Assembly (NCBI GenBank): GCA_964561495.1
Contig: CAZLPW010000009.1
Location: 1-45,622 of the forward strand
DNA from: CAZLPW01 sp964561495
GTDB lineage: Bacteria > Fidelibacterota > Marinisomatia > Marinisomatales > UBA1611
Direction of reading: 5' to 3'
Length of the DNA: 45,622 nt
Position 1 is the first letter of the stretch. Each line of letters opens with the position of its first letter. The notes under the pieces are model-generated. The model was not told the DNA's origin and ran no database searches. It saw only the letters and a program-made list of their open reading frames with translations. This document shows, piece by piece, positions 1 through 8,825 of the stretch. The translations under genes and the position numbers were made by a program.

Positions 1-302
1 CATCAGGACCAAAAGTAAAATTTATTCCTTATGATGATCCCCCTGTCGCAATTACACCAATCAGACCAGTATACCCCGAAATCGCTCAAGAAGCTGGGAT
101 TGAAGGCGTTGTTGTTGTTCAGGCTTTTATTGATAAAAAAGGCAGAGTTAAGGAAACCCTTATACTCAAAGGTGTTCCAAATACTGGTTTAGATGAGGCA
201 GCAATGGAAGCTATACGTAATACCCGCTTCCGTCCAGCAAAACAAAGAGAAAGGTCTGTTGGTGTTTGGATCTCTATCCCTGTCAATTTTAGATTAAAAT
301 AA
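1..302 (+). CDS. tonB: TonB-family energy transducer, C-terminal domain (5' truncated by window edge)
   Basis: The open frame enters from the left edge (first full codon at 3) and stops at TAA 300-302, giving about 99 residues. It is a TonB C-terminal domain: the RPVYPEIA entry motif, then EGVVVVQAFIDKKGRV, a LDEAAMEAIRN helix and the closing FRPAKQ block with VGVWISIPVNFRL. This periplasmic domain contacts the TonB box of outer-membrane receptors and passes on energy from an ExbBD-type motor. The N-terminal membrane anchor and Pro-rich linker lie outside the window, so the full architecture is unknown. It converges on sdhB with only 16 bases between the stops. A partner receptor is encoded at 42144-45077, but pairing them is inference. 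Confidence 0.88.
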   Translation, partial: SGPKVKFIPYDDPPVAITPIRPVYPEIAQEAGIEGVVVVQAFIDKKGRVKETLILKGVPNTGLDEAAMEAIRNTRFRPAKQRERSVGVWISIPVNFRLK

Positions 303-318
303 AACGCCATAATCATAG

Positions 319-1071
319 TTATCCCTTAAGATTACTACGATTAAATTCCCAATTCATTTTTCTTATATATTCAACAGAAATTTCTTTGGGGCACTCTGCT
401 TCACATGCACCCGTATTAGTACAATGTCCAAAACCTTCTTCATCCATCTGAGAGACCATTTTTACAACTCTTTGTTCTCTTTCAGGTTGACCTTGCGGCA
501 ACAATGATAACTGAGAAATTTTTGCTGAAACAAATAAACTAGCCGAAGCATTTTTACAAGAGGCAACACAAGCACCACAACCAATACAAGCTGCTGCATC
601 AAAAGCTTTTTCTGAAAGATCTTTTGCAATAGGAATAGAATTACCATCTGGCGCACTTCCAGTATTTACCGATACATAACCTCCAGCTTGCATAATTCTA
701 TCAAATGAAGATCTATCTACAACTAAGTCTTTTATAACTGGAAAAGCCTTAGCTCTCCAAGGCTCAACAGTAATAGTATCTTCATTTTGGAAATGTCTCA
801 TATGTAACTGACATGCAGTTGTTCCTTTTAAAGGCCCATGCGGACGACCATTAATGACCATAGAACACATACCGCATATACCTTCACGACAATCATGATC
901 AAAAGCAACTGGCTCCTTACCTTCTCCAACTAGTTGCTCATTTAAAACATCTATCATTTCTAAAAAGGACATATGAGTATTAAGATTTTTCAATCTATAT
1001 GTTTCAAATTTTCCGTTATCGGAACTATTTGGCTGTCTCCATATCTTTAATGTTATATTTAGATTATTCAT
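319..1071 (-). CDS. sdhB: Succinate dehydrogenase / fumarate reductase iron-sulfur subunit
   Basis: 250-aa electron-transfer subunit linking the SdhA flavin to the membrane cytochrome. The N-terminal plant-type ferredoxin domain has the [2Fe-2S] ligands in CREGICGMC (C61, C66, C69) and a fourth Cys at C87. The C-terminal ferredoxin domain has CIGCGACVASC (C162, 165, 168, 172) and a second cluster motif around GHCTNTGACEAECP, supplying the [3Fe-4S] and [4Fe-4S] sites. I chose ATG at 1071 (MNNLNITLKIW, the usual start of this family), one base after the sdhA stop. The frame stays open to an upstream ATG at 1110, but that would overlap sdhA by 38 bases and add residues unlike the family. It is the last gene of sdhCAB. 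Confidence 0.95.
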   Translation of the reverse strand: MNNLNITLKIWRQPNSSDNGKFETYRLKNLNTHMSFLEMIDVLNEQLVGEGKEPVAFDHDCREGICGMCSMVINGRPHGPLKGTTACQLHMRHFQNEDTITVEPWRAKAFPVIKDLVVDRSSFDRIMQAGGYVSVNTGSAPDGNSIPIAKDLSEKAFDAAACIGCGACVASCKNASASLFVSAKISQLSLLPQGQPEREQRVVKMVSQMDEEGFGHCTNTGACEAECPKEISVEYIRKMNWEFNRSNLKG

Positions 1072-1072
1072 A

Positions 1073-2989
1073 CTATTTGTAACTTCTTTGTGTTGGCTTA
1101 ACAGTATCAAAAATTAATTTTTCTTTATGAAGTATTGGTGAATCATCAACCCCTTTATACTCCCATGCAGAAGAAAAGGTGTAATTTTCATCATCTCTTA
1201 GGGCTTCTCCCTCAGGCGTTTGGTGCTCTTCCCTAAAATGACCACCACAAGACTCATCCCTTTCAGAGGCATCTCGCATCATTAATTCACCGAGTTCAAA
1301 AAAATCTGCTACTCTTCCTGCCTTCGCCAGCTCAGGATTAAAAGAGCTATCATCACCTGGAACTTTTACATTTTCCCAAAAATCTTTTCTTAGTTGTTTT
1401 ATTTTGTCTATTGCCTTAATAAGTGAGGATTTATTTCTAGACATCCCACAATAATTCCAAACAATTTTACCAAGCTGGCGATGAAAATTTTCTACTGATT
1501 GAGTTCCATTATTTTGAAGAAGTTTTTTGTTTTTTTCTTTCACATTAAATTCTGCCTTTTTGAATTCTTCATGGTTAGTATCTATTGGCATGGTTCTAAT
1601 ATCTTGTGAAAGATATTTACCAATCGTATAAGGTAAAATAAAATAACCATCTGCAAGACCTTGCATTAAAGCAGATGCTCCTAATCTATTAGCTCCATGA
1701 TCAGAAAAGTTGCATTCTCCTATAGCATAAAGACCTGGCACAGAAGTCATAAGATCATAATCAACCCAAAGTCCGCCCATAGTATAGTGAACCGCTGGAA
1801 ATATCCGCATCGGTGTACTATAGGGATCGTCTCCTGTTATTTTTTCATACATTTCAAAAAGATTCCCATATCTTGCTGATACAACATCTTTACCCAATCT
1901 TTTAATAGAATCTTCAAAATCTAAGTATACTGCTAAGCCAGTCGGACCAACACCATATCCTTCATCACACCTTTCTTTTGCAGCTCTAGAAGCAACATCT
2001 CTTGGGACAAGATTACCAAATGCAGGGTACCTCCTTTCTAAATAATAATCTCTTTCATTTTCTGGTATATCTCTAGGTAAACGATTATCATTTTTATCTT
2101 TTGGCACCCAGATTCGACCATCGTTACGAAGAGATTCTGACATTAAAGTCAACTTTGATTGATATTCACCCGAAACAGGTATACATGTTGGATGAATTTG
2201 TGTGAAACATGGATTTGAAAAAGCGGCTCCTTTTTTATATGCTTTCCAAGCAGCTGTTACATTACTGCCCATTGCATTTGTGGATAAATAATAAACATTC
2301 CCATATCCTCCAGTTGCAAGAATTATTGCATGCCCAAAATGACTTTGGTATTCACCCGTTATCAAATTACGAACAATCATACCTCTTGCTTTACCATCTA
2401 TTTTGACAATATCTAGCATTTCATGTCTATTAAACATTTGAACATTGCCTTTATAAATTTGTCTGCTTAATGCACCATAGGCCCCTAAAAGCAATTGCTG
2501 TCCAGTTTGTCCCCTTGCATAAAATGTTCTTGAAACCTGAACGCCTCCAAAAGATCGATTGTCAAGTGTACCTCCATATTCTCTTGCAAATGGTACCCCC
2601 TGTGCTACGCATTGGTCTATAATATTAGTACTGACCTCAGCAAGACGGTAGACATTCGCCTCTCTAGATCTATAATCGCCTCCTTTTATTGTATCATAAA
2701 ACAAACGATAAATAGAATCCCCATCATTTTGATAATTTTTTGCTGCGTTAATACCACCTTGGGCAGCTATAGAATGTGCACGCCTTGGACTATCTTGAAA
2801 ACAAAAAGTTTTAACCTTATAACCCATTTCTGCCAAAGAGGCTGATGCTGATGCCCCAGCAAGGCCAGTGCCAACTACCAATATTTGGATACGTCTTTTA
2901 TTTGAAGGACTTACAAGCGGAACTCGAGACTTGTAATTAGTCCACTTATCGGAGAGAGGGCCCTCTGGAATATTGCTATTAAGAATCAT
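1073..2989 (-). CDS. sdhA: Succinate dehydrogenase / fumarate reductase flavoprotein subunit
   Basis: 638-aa catalytic subunit, normal length for the Bacteroidetes-type enzyme. It oxidises succinate to fumarate (or the reverse) on the cytoplasmic face. The Rossmann motif VVGTGLAGASAS is at residues 38-49. The covalent-FAD histidine is H72 in AHSIAAQGGINA. A substrate/FAD block is visible in HYTMGGLWVDYD, followed by LYAIGECNFSDHGANRLGAS. The start ATG overlaps the sdhC stop as ATGA (2986-2989), so the two are translationally coupled, and sdhB begins one base after its stop. Direction cannot be told from sequence, but a b558-type SdhC is usual for menaquinone-linked respiration in this bacterial group. 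Confidence 0.96.
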   Translation of the reverse strand: MILNSNIPEGPLSDKWTNYKSRVPLVSPSNKRRIQILVVGTGLAGASASASLAEMGYKVKTFCFQDSPRRAHSIAAQGGINAAKNYQNDGDSIYRLFYDTIKGGDYRSREANVYRLAEVSTNIIDQCVAQGVPFAREYGGTLDNRSFGGVQVSRTFYARGQTGQQLLLGAYGALSRQIYKGNVQMFNRHEMLDIVKIDGKARGMIVRNLITGEYQSHFGHAIILATGGYGNVYYLSTNAMGSNVTAAWKAYKKGAAFSNPCFTQIHPTCIPVSGEYQSKLTLMSESLRNDGRIWVPKDKNDNRLPRDIPENERDYYLERRYPAFGNLVPRDVASRAAKERCDEGYGVGPTGLAVYLDFEDSIKRLGKDVVSARYGNLFEMYEKITGDDPYSTPMRIFPAVHYTMGGLWVDYDLMTSVPGLYAIGECNFSDHGANRLGASALMQGLADGYFILPYTIGKYLSQDIRTMPIDTNHEEFKKAEFNVKEKNKKLLQNNGTQSVENFHRQLGKIVWNYCGMSRNKSSLIKAIDKIKQLRKDFWENVKVPGDDSSFNPELAKAGRVADFFELGELMMRDASERDESCGGHFREEHQTPEGEALRDDENYTFSSAWEYKGVDDSPILHKEKLIFDTVKPTQRSYK

Positions 2990-3669
2990 AACTGTTTTAT
3001 AAAAAGATAAATTGGAATTAAAGCAAACATTCCTGGAATAAGAAAAGCAATACCTCCAGAAATAAACTTAAATAAATTTTCGTAACGTAATGTTTTTATT
3101 CCCATTGTTTGTATCGCTGATTCGATACCGTGTCTTAAGTGAAACGACAATACTATCATACTAAAAACATAAAAGAAAGTATAAAATGGATCATTAAATG
3201 CACTTACCGTTACTTCATATAAGTCTTTAATTTTTGTACCATCACTAAGATATTGATATGGCATATCACCAAAATGCATTTTAAACCAAAAACTTTTCAT
3301 ATGTACAATAATAAAAAATAAAATAAAAACCCCTAAAATAGACATGTTTTTTGAGCTCCATGAGCTATTTGAATTGCCACTAGAAACTGTATATTGGACT
3401 GGTCTTGCTTGACTTGATTTTAAAGCCAAATACAAAGTAATAATAATGTGCAATATTATTGAAGAATAAGTCAGTATAGATAAAATATTCACTGCTGGAT
3501 TTGTTGTCATAAAAAGAGCATATTCATTAAACCTAGTTTTACCATCTTCACCTGGAATAAAAAGTTGAAGATTACCTAATAGATGCCCAATAAGAAAAAA
3601 AACTAAAAACAAGCCTGAAAGTGCGGCAATAGTTTTTCTAAACAAATTAGATGTAAAAATAGAATTCAA
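2986..3669 (-). CDS. sdhC: Succinate dehydrogenase cytochrome b558 subunit
   Basis: 227-aa integral membrane diheme cytochrome anchoring SdhAB and exchanging electrons with quinone. About five hydrophobic spans are visible. Candidate heme histidines sit in LIGHLLGNLQLF, ILHIIITLYL, FIIVHMKSFW and SFHLRHGIESA. There is no SdhD, as expected for the single-subunit b558 class. The start is TTG at 3669, which gives the short N-terminus before ALSGLFLVFFLIGH; no ATG in frame fits better and the upstream purine tract is weak. A 68-base gap separates it from the upstream 4-TM gene, so it may have its own promoter as well as readthrough. It overlaps sdhA by ATGA. Confidence 0.92.
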   Translation of the reverse strand: MNSIFTSNLFRKTIAALSGLFLVFFLIGHLLGNLQLFIPGEDGKTRFNEYALFMTTNPAVNILSILTYSSIILHIIITLYLALKSSQARPVQYTVSSGNSNSSWSSKNMSILGVFILFFIIVHMKSFWFKMHFGDMPYQYLSDGTKIKDLYEVTVSAFNDPFYTFFYVFSMIVLSFHLRHGIESAIQTMGIKTLRYENLFKFISGGIAFLIPGMFALIPIYLFIKQL

Positions 3670-3737
3670 AATTTTTTCTTTAAAACCTTAGAAATTACAG
3701 AAACTATTTATATTGACACTAAATCAATAAAAATAAA

Positions 3738-4187
3738 TTACCCCTCTAATCTAAAACTGAAAACTGCACTCATTAACCACAAAAAGCTCATCATATATAG
3801 TTCCTTTTTAAAGGGTGTTAACGGTATATAGTTAAATATTAAATAATAAAAACCAATAAGTATAATTAATAAAGTCCCCAATAGGTAAAATCTGGACTTA
3901 TTAGTCCCCATTCGAGTTACATGTACATAAATAATGATTAGCATGCCCAACGCTATAGCGCACCAACCAAGAAATAAATATATTACAGTTAAATAATCAG
4001 GAAGATAATAGTTAATCTCTGCTTCAAATAATTCTTTGAACGATTTTTGAATTAGAATTTCATTCGGGATTTTATCCAATAGCCAAGGCTCTGGATGAAT
4101 AAGCCATCTCAATCCTAAATAAACTGCCCCAACACCAAAAAAAAATAAAGGAGCCCAAGAAAAATTATGTATAACAGTTTTACGCAA
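3738..4187 (-). CDS. Small four-TM membrane protein, unknown function
   Basis: 149 aa, family not recognised. Hydrophobic spans lie at about residues 9-29, 66-87, 98-118 and 129-146. The loop after the first span holds HPEPWLLDKIPN and an acidic stretch (KELFEAEINYYLPDY). The ATG at 4187 lies 8 bases inside the 3' end of the ligase gene, so translation is probably coupled. It sits just before sdhCAB on the same strand. It could be a respiratory-complex accessory protein, but position is the only evidence. No metal- or heme-binding pattern is obvious. Confidence 0.65.
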   Translation of the reverse strand: MRKTVIHNFSWAPLFFFGVGAVYLGLRWLIHPEPWLLDKIPNEILIQKSFKELFEAEINYYLPDYLTVIYLFLGWCAIALGMLIIIYVHVTRMGTNKSRFYLLGTLLIILIGFYYLIFNYIPLTPFKKELYMMSFLWLMSAVFSFRLEG

Positions 4188-5442
4188 TTACGGTTTCTAA
4201 TATAGTTTTATTTTTCTTTTCCAGATCTTTTTGTTTTTGCAAACTAAAGGGGCCATCTGATAACACGATATCAAAATAATCACAAAAATAAGTTTCTTCA
4301 CCCAAGCCTCTTCTCTCCAAACCTTCTAACGCTAAATCACCTGCCCATTTATTCCAAAAATAATATGATTCTCCTTTGGGTCCAATTATAGAATCATCTA
4401 AATATCTAGCAGCACTATTCCAGTTTAACCTTTCTTCAATATTCCAATTTATTATAGTAGACATAACCTTCTCCCTAATTTCTGAAACAGTAAGTAATCC
4501 CGTCCAGAAAGCGACTGGAGCAAGTTCATATCCAAAAGGCGGCCGATCTGCACCACGAACTTCAATTAGGTTTTTCAAACGTACGTTAGTAAAAATTTGG
4601 TGTAACGCTCCATTAATATCTAAATCTCTCAATAAATTATTTTTTTTTAAATATTCTAGCCTTTCGCCCAATGTCCCAACTACCGAACATATTTCCCCGC
4701 TATCATCAAAACCAAAAATACCAGGAACATTCAAAATATAATCTATATATTTATTCACCAATCCTTTTGGCTCAAGTATACCGTGATCGATAAGATTTCT
4801 GCATCTATATTTATCTGTGTTCTCCCAAATTAAATATCGAATATTTTCATTTAATGCGACCTTGTTTCTCCAAAAAGGAGCATTGGAAAACAGATATGAT
4901 GAAACAGGTTGTAAACAGTCAGCAATAAAAACCATCTCTTCCAATTCACTTTCACTTTCAAAATCATAATTGATCTGAATACTAGCTGTATTTCTCATCA
5001 TCCACCTACCTAATGTATCAACTTTTGCCATGTTTTTATCCATTAATTGATATTTTAAATGATCAATTAGTTCAATTTCTTTAGGCTCAAAAACTGGTTC
5101 AACACTATAATTTAAAATCCTAAGCTTTTTTTCGTTTATAACTTTATTCAGAATACTTTTATGGGTTATCATTGAAGAGTTTATATCATGGATATTAGAA
5201 AATGGCGGACTAGACCATTCTAACTGACCACCAGGTTCAATAGAGTAAAGCCCATTTTTCTTTGATTTAGAATTCATAATATTTAAAAGATCGGTTGCAG
5301 AAAATTTATTGCCCTGATTTACTGGTAATCGATGATTTTGTTCATCATATATGATACATTCTTCTTCAATCCCAATAGTCCGATGTTCTGAAGCTACTGT
5401 TTTTGACATTATAATTGAACGTATTCTATCTTTTAATTTCAT
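4180..5442 (-). CDS. gshA: Glutamate-cysteine ligase, GCS2 / plant-proteobacterial class
   Basis: 420-aa cytoplasmic ATP-dependent ligase joining glutamate gamma-carboxylate to cysteine, the first step of glutathione synthesis. Family hallmarks are the N-terminal IGIEEECIIYDE, SIEPGGQLEWSS (the plant-type EPGGQ.E.S site), MMRNTASIQINYDF, a central YLIWENTDKYRC and C-terminal YELAPVAFWTGLL. Length fits the roughly 400-450 aa class. The ATG start at 5442 lies 25 bases after the coiled-coil gene, and its 3' end overlaps the 4-TM gene by 8 bases. No glutathione synthetase is visible in the window, so the end product (glutathione, gamma-Glu-Cys or another thiol) is open. The related EgtA-type activity is the main alternative. 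Confidence 0.85.
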   Translation of the reverse strand: MKLKDRIRSIIMSKTVASEHRTIGIEEECIIYDEQNHRLPVNQGNKFSATDLLNIMNSKSKKNGLYSIEPGGQLEWSSPPFSNIHDINSSMITHKSILNKVINEKKLRILNYSVEPVFEPKEIELIDHLKYQLMDKNMAKVDTLGRWMMRNTASIQINYDFESESELEEMVFIADCLQPVSSYLFSNAPFWRNKVALNENIRYLIWENTDKYRCRNLIDHGILEPKGLVNKYIDYILNVPGIFGFDDSGEICSVVGTLGERLEYLKKNNLLRDLDINGALHQIFTNVRLKNLIEVRGADRPPFGYELAPVAFWTGLLTVSEIREKVMSTIINWNIEERLNWNSAARYLDDSIIGPKGESYYFWNKWAGDLALEGLERRGLGEETYFCDYFDIVLSDGPFSLQKQKDLEKKNKTILETVIA

Positions 5443-5467
5443 ACCAAAAAATAAAATTTATAAGTTG

Positions 5468-8400
5468 CTATAAGCCCCATGTAATTGAAGTGAATAAAAA
5501 TAATATCATAGGTAAGCCGACAACCCATCCACCTTTAATTTCTTTCCATTTCTTTGGGGTATTCCCCATTCTATTAAATTTTAAAGAAACATTAGCAACC
5601 TTTCCAGACTCTACAAAAACAGTTTTAGAACCGAAAAGTTGATTGTTTTTAATTATTGGATCATTGCTAACAAGTGATAAGCCATCTGATTCTGCGACTT
5701 GTTTATATAAAGGTGAAAATCCACTTATTTGGTGCCATCCAGGCTCCACCTGAATAGGGCTATTTAACGGTGTTTCACCAACATGTTTACCATTAATGTA
5801 TATTGGTATACCAGCCATATTTGTTTCAACTCGGACTCCCCCATTATAGTAGTATTCAAATACTGGATCCTTTACTGCAGATTTATAACGATCTCTTTTA
5901 GACTCTGGAAGTCCATCCCTCCACTCTTTATCATCTATTACTATTGGAGGCTCATCTAAAGATTCGGAACCTTTTGGTAATGCTAATGAAAAATACTCTT
6001 GAAAGCTAAAATCATTATCTTCTAATTCATTATATACAGAATCAATCCATTCCTCTTTTTTGTTTATATCTTTTGATCGTGTTTTTTTAAAAGACCCAAT
6101 AAAACCGAATAAGTCTCTTTGTTTATAATCATTTTGGCCTTCTAAAGCTGATTTTTTATCATATAAATCAGATAACAATTCTTCGCGTAAAGATTTTAGT
6201 TGAAAATTAAATTGATCAATCATAGGTTCAAATTCATCAATTTTTTTCTGTCTTTCTAAGGCTAGTAAACGCCACTTGTCTTTTTCAGCGTATATTTTTT
6301 TATCTTTATTTTTTATAGATTTTTCAAGTATAAACAAATCGTTTTCAAGATCCCTGACTCTTTCCTTATAATCATCTTTTTCCTTTACAGAAAGCATTTC
6401 CCAGTTTTGCTTTTCTTCAAAAAGCTCCCTATCCTTTTTTTCAATTTCTGACTCTAAATCAATTAATTTAAGTTCTAAACTTTGGGCTCGTTTTTTGTAA
6501 GCTAATTCTCGATCACTTTTTAGCTTCTTTAACTGCTTTTTCTTTTGAGATAAAACCTTTTCTTGTTCAAGAAATTTTCTGTTTTGTTCAAATTCAATTC
6601 TATCTAAATCAGATTTTTGTGAAAGATAGATGTTTCTGTTTTCTTCCTTCTCTTTTGAAATAAGTTTTTTTTGTTTATCTAAAAGTTTTTCTCTTAAAGA
6701 TAAATCTGTGGATAGGTTTTTCAAATCATCCTTGAGTATAATTTCTTTTTCAAAATATTCATTCCGTATTTTTTCTATTTCTTTATTCATTGAANNNNNN
6801 NNNNNNNNNNNNNNNNNNNNNNNNNNNNNNNNNNNNNNNNNNNNNNNNNNNNNNNNNNNNNNNNNNNNNNNNNNNNNNNNNNNNNNNNNNNNNNTTGATC
6901 CTCTAACCGCCCTAGTTGATTAACCAGTTCTTCTATTCTTCGCTCATTGATCTTATTCTGCTTTTTGCTCGCCAGATTCTCTAACCGCCTTTTTCTTTTA
7001 TCTAACAAATTTGATCGCTCCTCTAAATTCGTAGACAATGTTTCTATTTCATTTTTAAGTGAAATTTCTTTTTCAAAATATTCATTCCGTATTTTTTCTA
7101 TTTCTTTATTCATTGAAGACTTCGTACTTAATAAATCCCTATCCTTTTCTTCAATTTGATCCTCTAACCGCCCTAGTTGATTAACCAGTTCTTCTATTCT
7201 TCGCTCATTGGCTTTATTCTGCGTCTTATTTGTCAGATTCTTTAAACGCCGTTTTTCCTTATCTAATAAAACAGATCTTTCTTCAAGGTTCCTAGATAAT
7301 TCTTCAAGCTCAGATTTAAGCAATATTTCCCTTTCAATATATTGATTTTGTATTTTTTCCTTATCTTTATTCCTCGTGCTTTCATATTGTGCCAATAAAT
7401 TATCTCTCCTCTTTAAATCCTCTTCCAAAATACGTAGTTGTTTTTCCAATTCATTTACCTCTAACCTATATTTGTCCTCTCGTTTTTTTTCTTTTTCTAA
7501 TTGAACAAATCCTTCAATATTAGATTGAGTTTTTTTATTTGGTAACTGCCTCTCCATTTCGATAAGCTCTTTTTCTAGTTTTTGTAGTTCAGACCTATAA
7601 ATGCTTTGGCGCTCTTCTGCTCTAGATTCCCATTGTTTTTGTTCAACCTTATATCTTTTTTCTTTTGAATAAAGTTGGTCTTCCAATGCTAAGATTTTTC
7701 TCTCTAACTCGTCAATATCATTTCTACTTTCAGTATTATTTTTTAGGTTTTTTAATTGACCATCTGATTTTTTAGGATTAAATAAATCAGAAAAAAATGT
7801 CTTAATTGACCTATCATCTTGGATATCATCATATATAGCAGTATCTTTTTTATCTTTGTTTATTTTGGTTTCAAGATCCGATTTATATATACTAGAAATA
7901 TTTTCGTTAATCTTTAAGTCTGTATACTCTTCACCATCAATTGATTTAACCTCTGATTGTTCATAATTAAAATAAATATCTGATGTTTTATCTCTCAAAG
8001 CATCCTTTATCCCTTTCTTTTCTTCAACAGGGTGGTTCGTAGTGAAAAGTTTACCATCATAACGAAATATGGAATTAGGACCTAGCTCTCGACGAGCATT
8101 TTTAAAAGCTGATTCAAAATTAGTGTTGTATTCTGGAAACTTAGATGTTTGGACCTGGCCGAAAAGAGATGAGCCTTCTTTTTCAATGTGTTTTTTTAAT
8201 GTATATACCTCAGATACTCTCATTTGAGTATGAATAAAAATAACTGTAGTTGGGTCATTTTGAGAGTTCACGATATCATACCCAACAATCGGGCGACCCA
8301 CTAAAATTGCAATTTGAATTGATTCATCAAAATCATCAAGAACAATATCTTTTACAACCCCATTAAATCCAGTATTTGGGATCATATTTTCAGGCGCTTT

Positions 8401-8595
8401 AACACCAAGTAAAGTAAGGTACAACCAACCCCTGTCTGATTTCCACCCAATAATATTTTCATCGCTTATTGGCTCAGTGAAATCTAAACTGACCATTATG
8501 CCATTTTTTTTAATACTATATTGAATATTTTTTAGTTTTGTTTCTGCACTTAAAATAGATAAAAGAAGCAAAACCAAAAAAAATGCTTTCTTCAA
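5468..8595 (-). CDS. Large exported coiled-coil protein with PEGA-like C-terminal domain, split by an assembly gap
   Basis: I read the two open segments either side of the N-run as one gene. The start is ATG 8595, with signal peptide MKKAFFLVLLLLSILSA, then an all-beta domain over roughly residues 20-130 resembling AMIN-type modules. Next comes a long charged region (about 160-280), then heptad-rich coiled coil with 87-residue tandem repeats (EERSxLLDKxKRRL and RRIEELVNQLGRLEDQ). After the gap the coiled coil continues. A PEGA-like domain follows (IPIYINGKHVGETPLNSPIQ, then EPGWHQISG) and a final hydrophobic segment (GGWVVGLPMILFLF). If one repeat period is missing, the protein is about 1021 aa. 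The ATG at 6790 lies inside the repeat and is not a start. It leads the gshA-sdh unit. Specific function unknown; an envelope scaffold is likely. Confidence 0.8.
6795..6894. other. Assembly gap, 100 N placeholder
   Basis: Exactly 100 N inside the coiled-coil gene. Both edges lie in blocks duplicated 261 bases away: 6741-6794 equals 7064-7117 and 6895-6949 equals 7156-7210. The simplest true content is 38 bases, or 38 plus multiples of 261, and either restores one frame. Confidence 0.97.
6895..7416 (-). repeat. Tandem 261-bp (87-codon) coiled-coil repeat, at least two copies
   Basis: Copies begin at 6895 and 7156, period 261 bases. The first 55 bases of each are identical and the rest is diverged but alignable in protein (EERSVLLDKEKRRL versus EERSNLLDKRKRRL). 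A third partial copy ends at 6741-6794 on the far side of the gap. The in-frame period conserves the coiled-coil register. Near-identity of the copies probably caused the gap. Confidence 0.88.
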
Positions 8596-8611
8596 TAGGA
8601 CTCCGCTTAAT

Positions 8612-8663
8612 GAGCTGACTACCAGCTCTTCGAAATATTAGAAATATTCAACCTTTAAATCAA
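8612..8663 (-). promoter_or_regulatory. Sigma70-type promoter with hairpin at the transcript 5' end, for the coiled-coil/gshA/sdh unit
   Basis: Reading the minus strand: -35 TTGATT (8663-8658), 17-base spacer, -10 TAATAT (8640-8635). The expected start of transcription (about 8628) coincides with a 6-bp inverted repeat GAGCTG/CAGCTC (8612-8617 and 8623-8628, 5-base loop). The transcript would therefore begin with a stem-loop, 17 bases ahead of the coding start. AT-richness makes chance matches possible; the correct spacing raises confidence. Confidence 0.5.
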
Positions 8664-8825
8664 GAAATAAGTGGGGGGTTCTAAATATTAATATATAGCA
8701 ATTTACTTTATTTTTTCTTTCAATATTTTAAGAGTTCAAAAAAATTAGAAAATAAAATAATAATTGGTAAATTTTGTCCAAACATCATTTTATTATTTAC
8801 TATAATAAAGGATCATGAAATACTT

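Noticed and set aside
319..1110. Longer sdhB from ATG 1110
   Set aside because: It would overlap sdhA by 38 bases and add 13 residues unlike the family.
5468..6790. Independent coiled-coil gene starting at ATG 6790
   Set aside because: This Met lies within the 87-residue repeat unit (MNKEIEKIRNEYF also occurs internally at 7113) and has no ribosome-binding site.
6630..6923. Plus-strand frame reading through the N-run
   Set aside because: It exists only because N codons do not stop translation and is antisense to the coiled coil.
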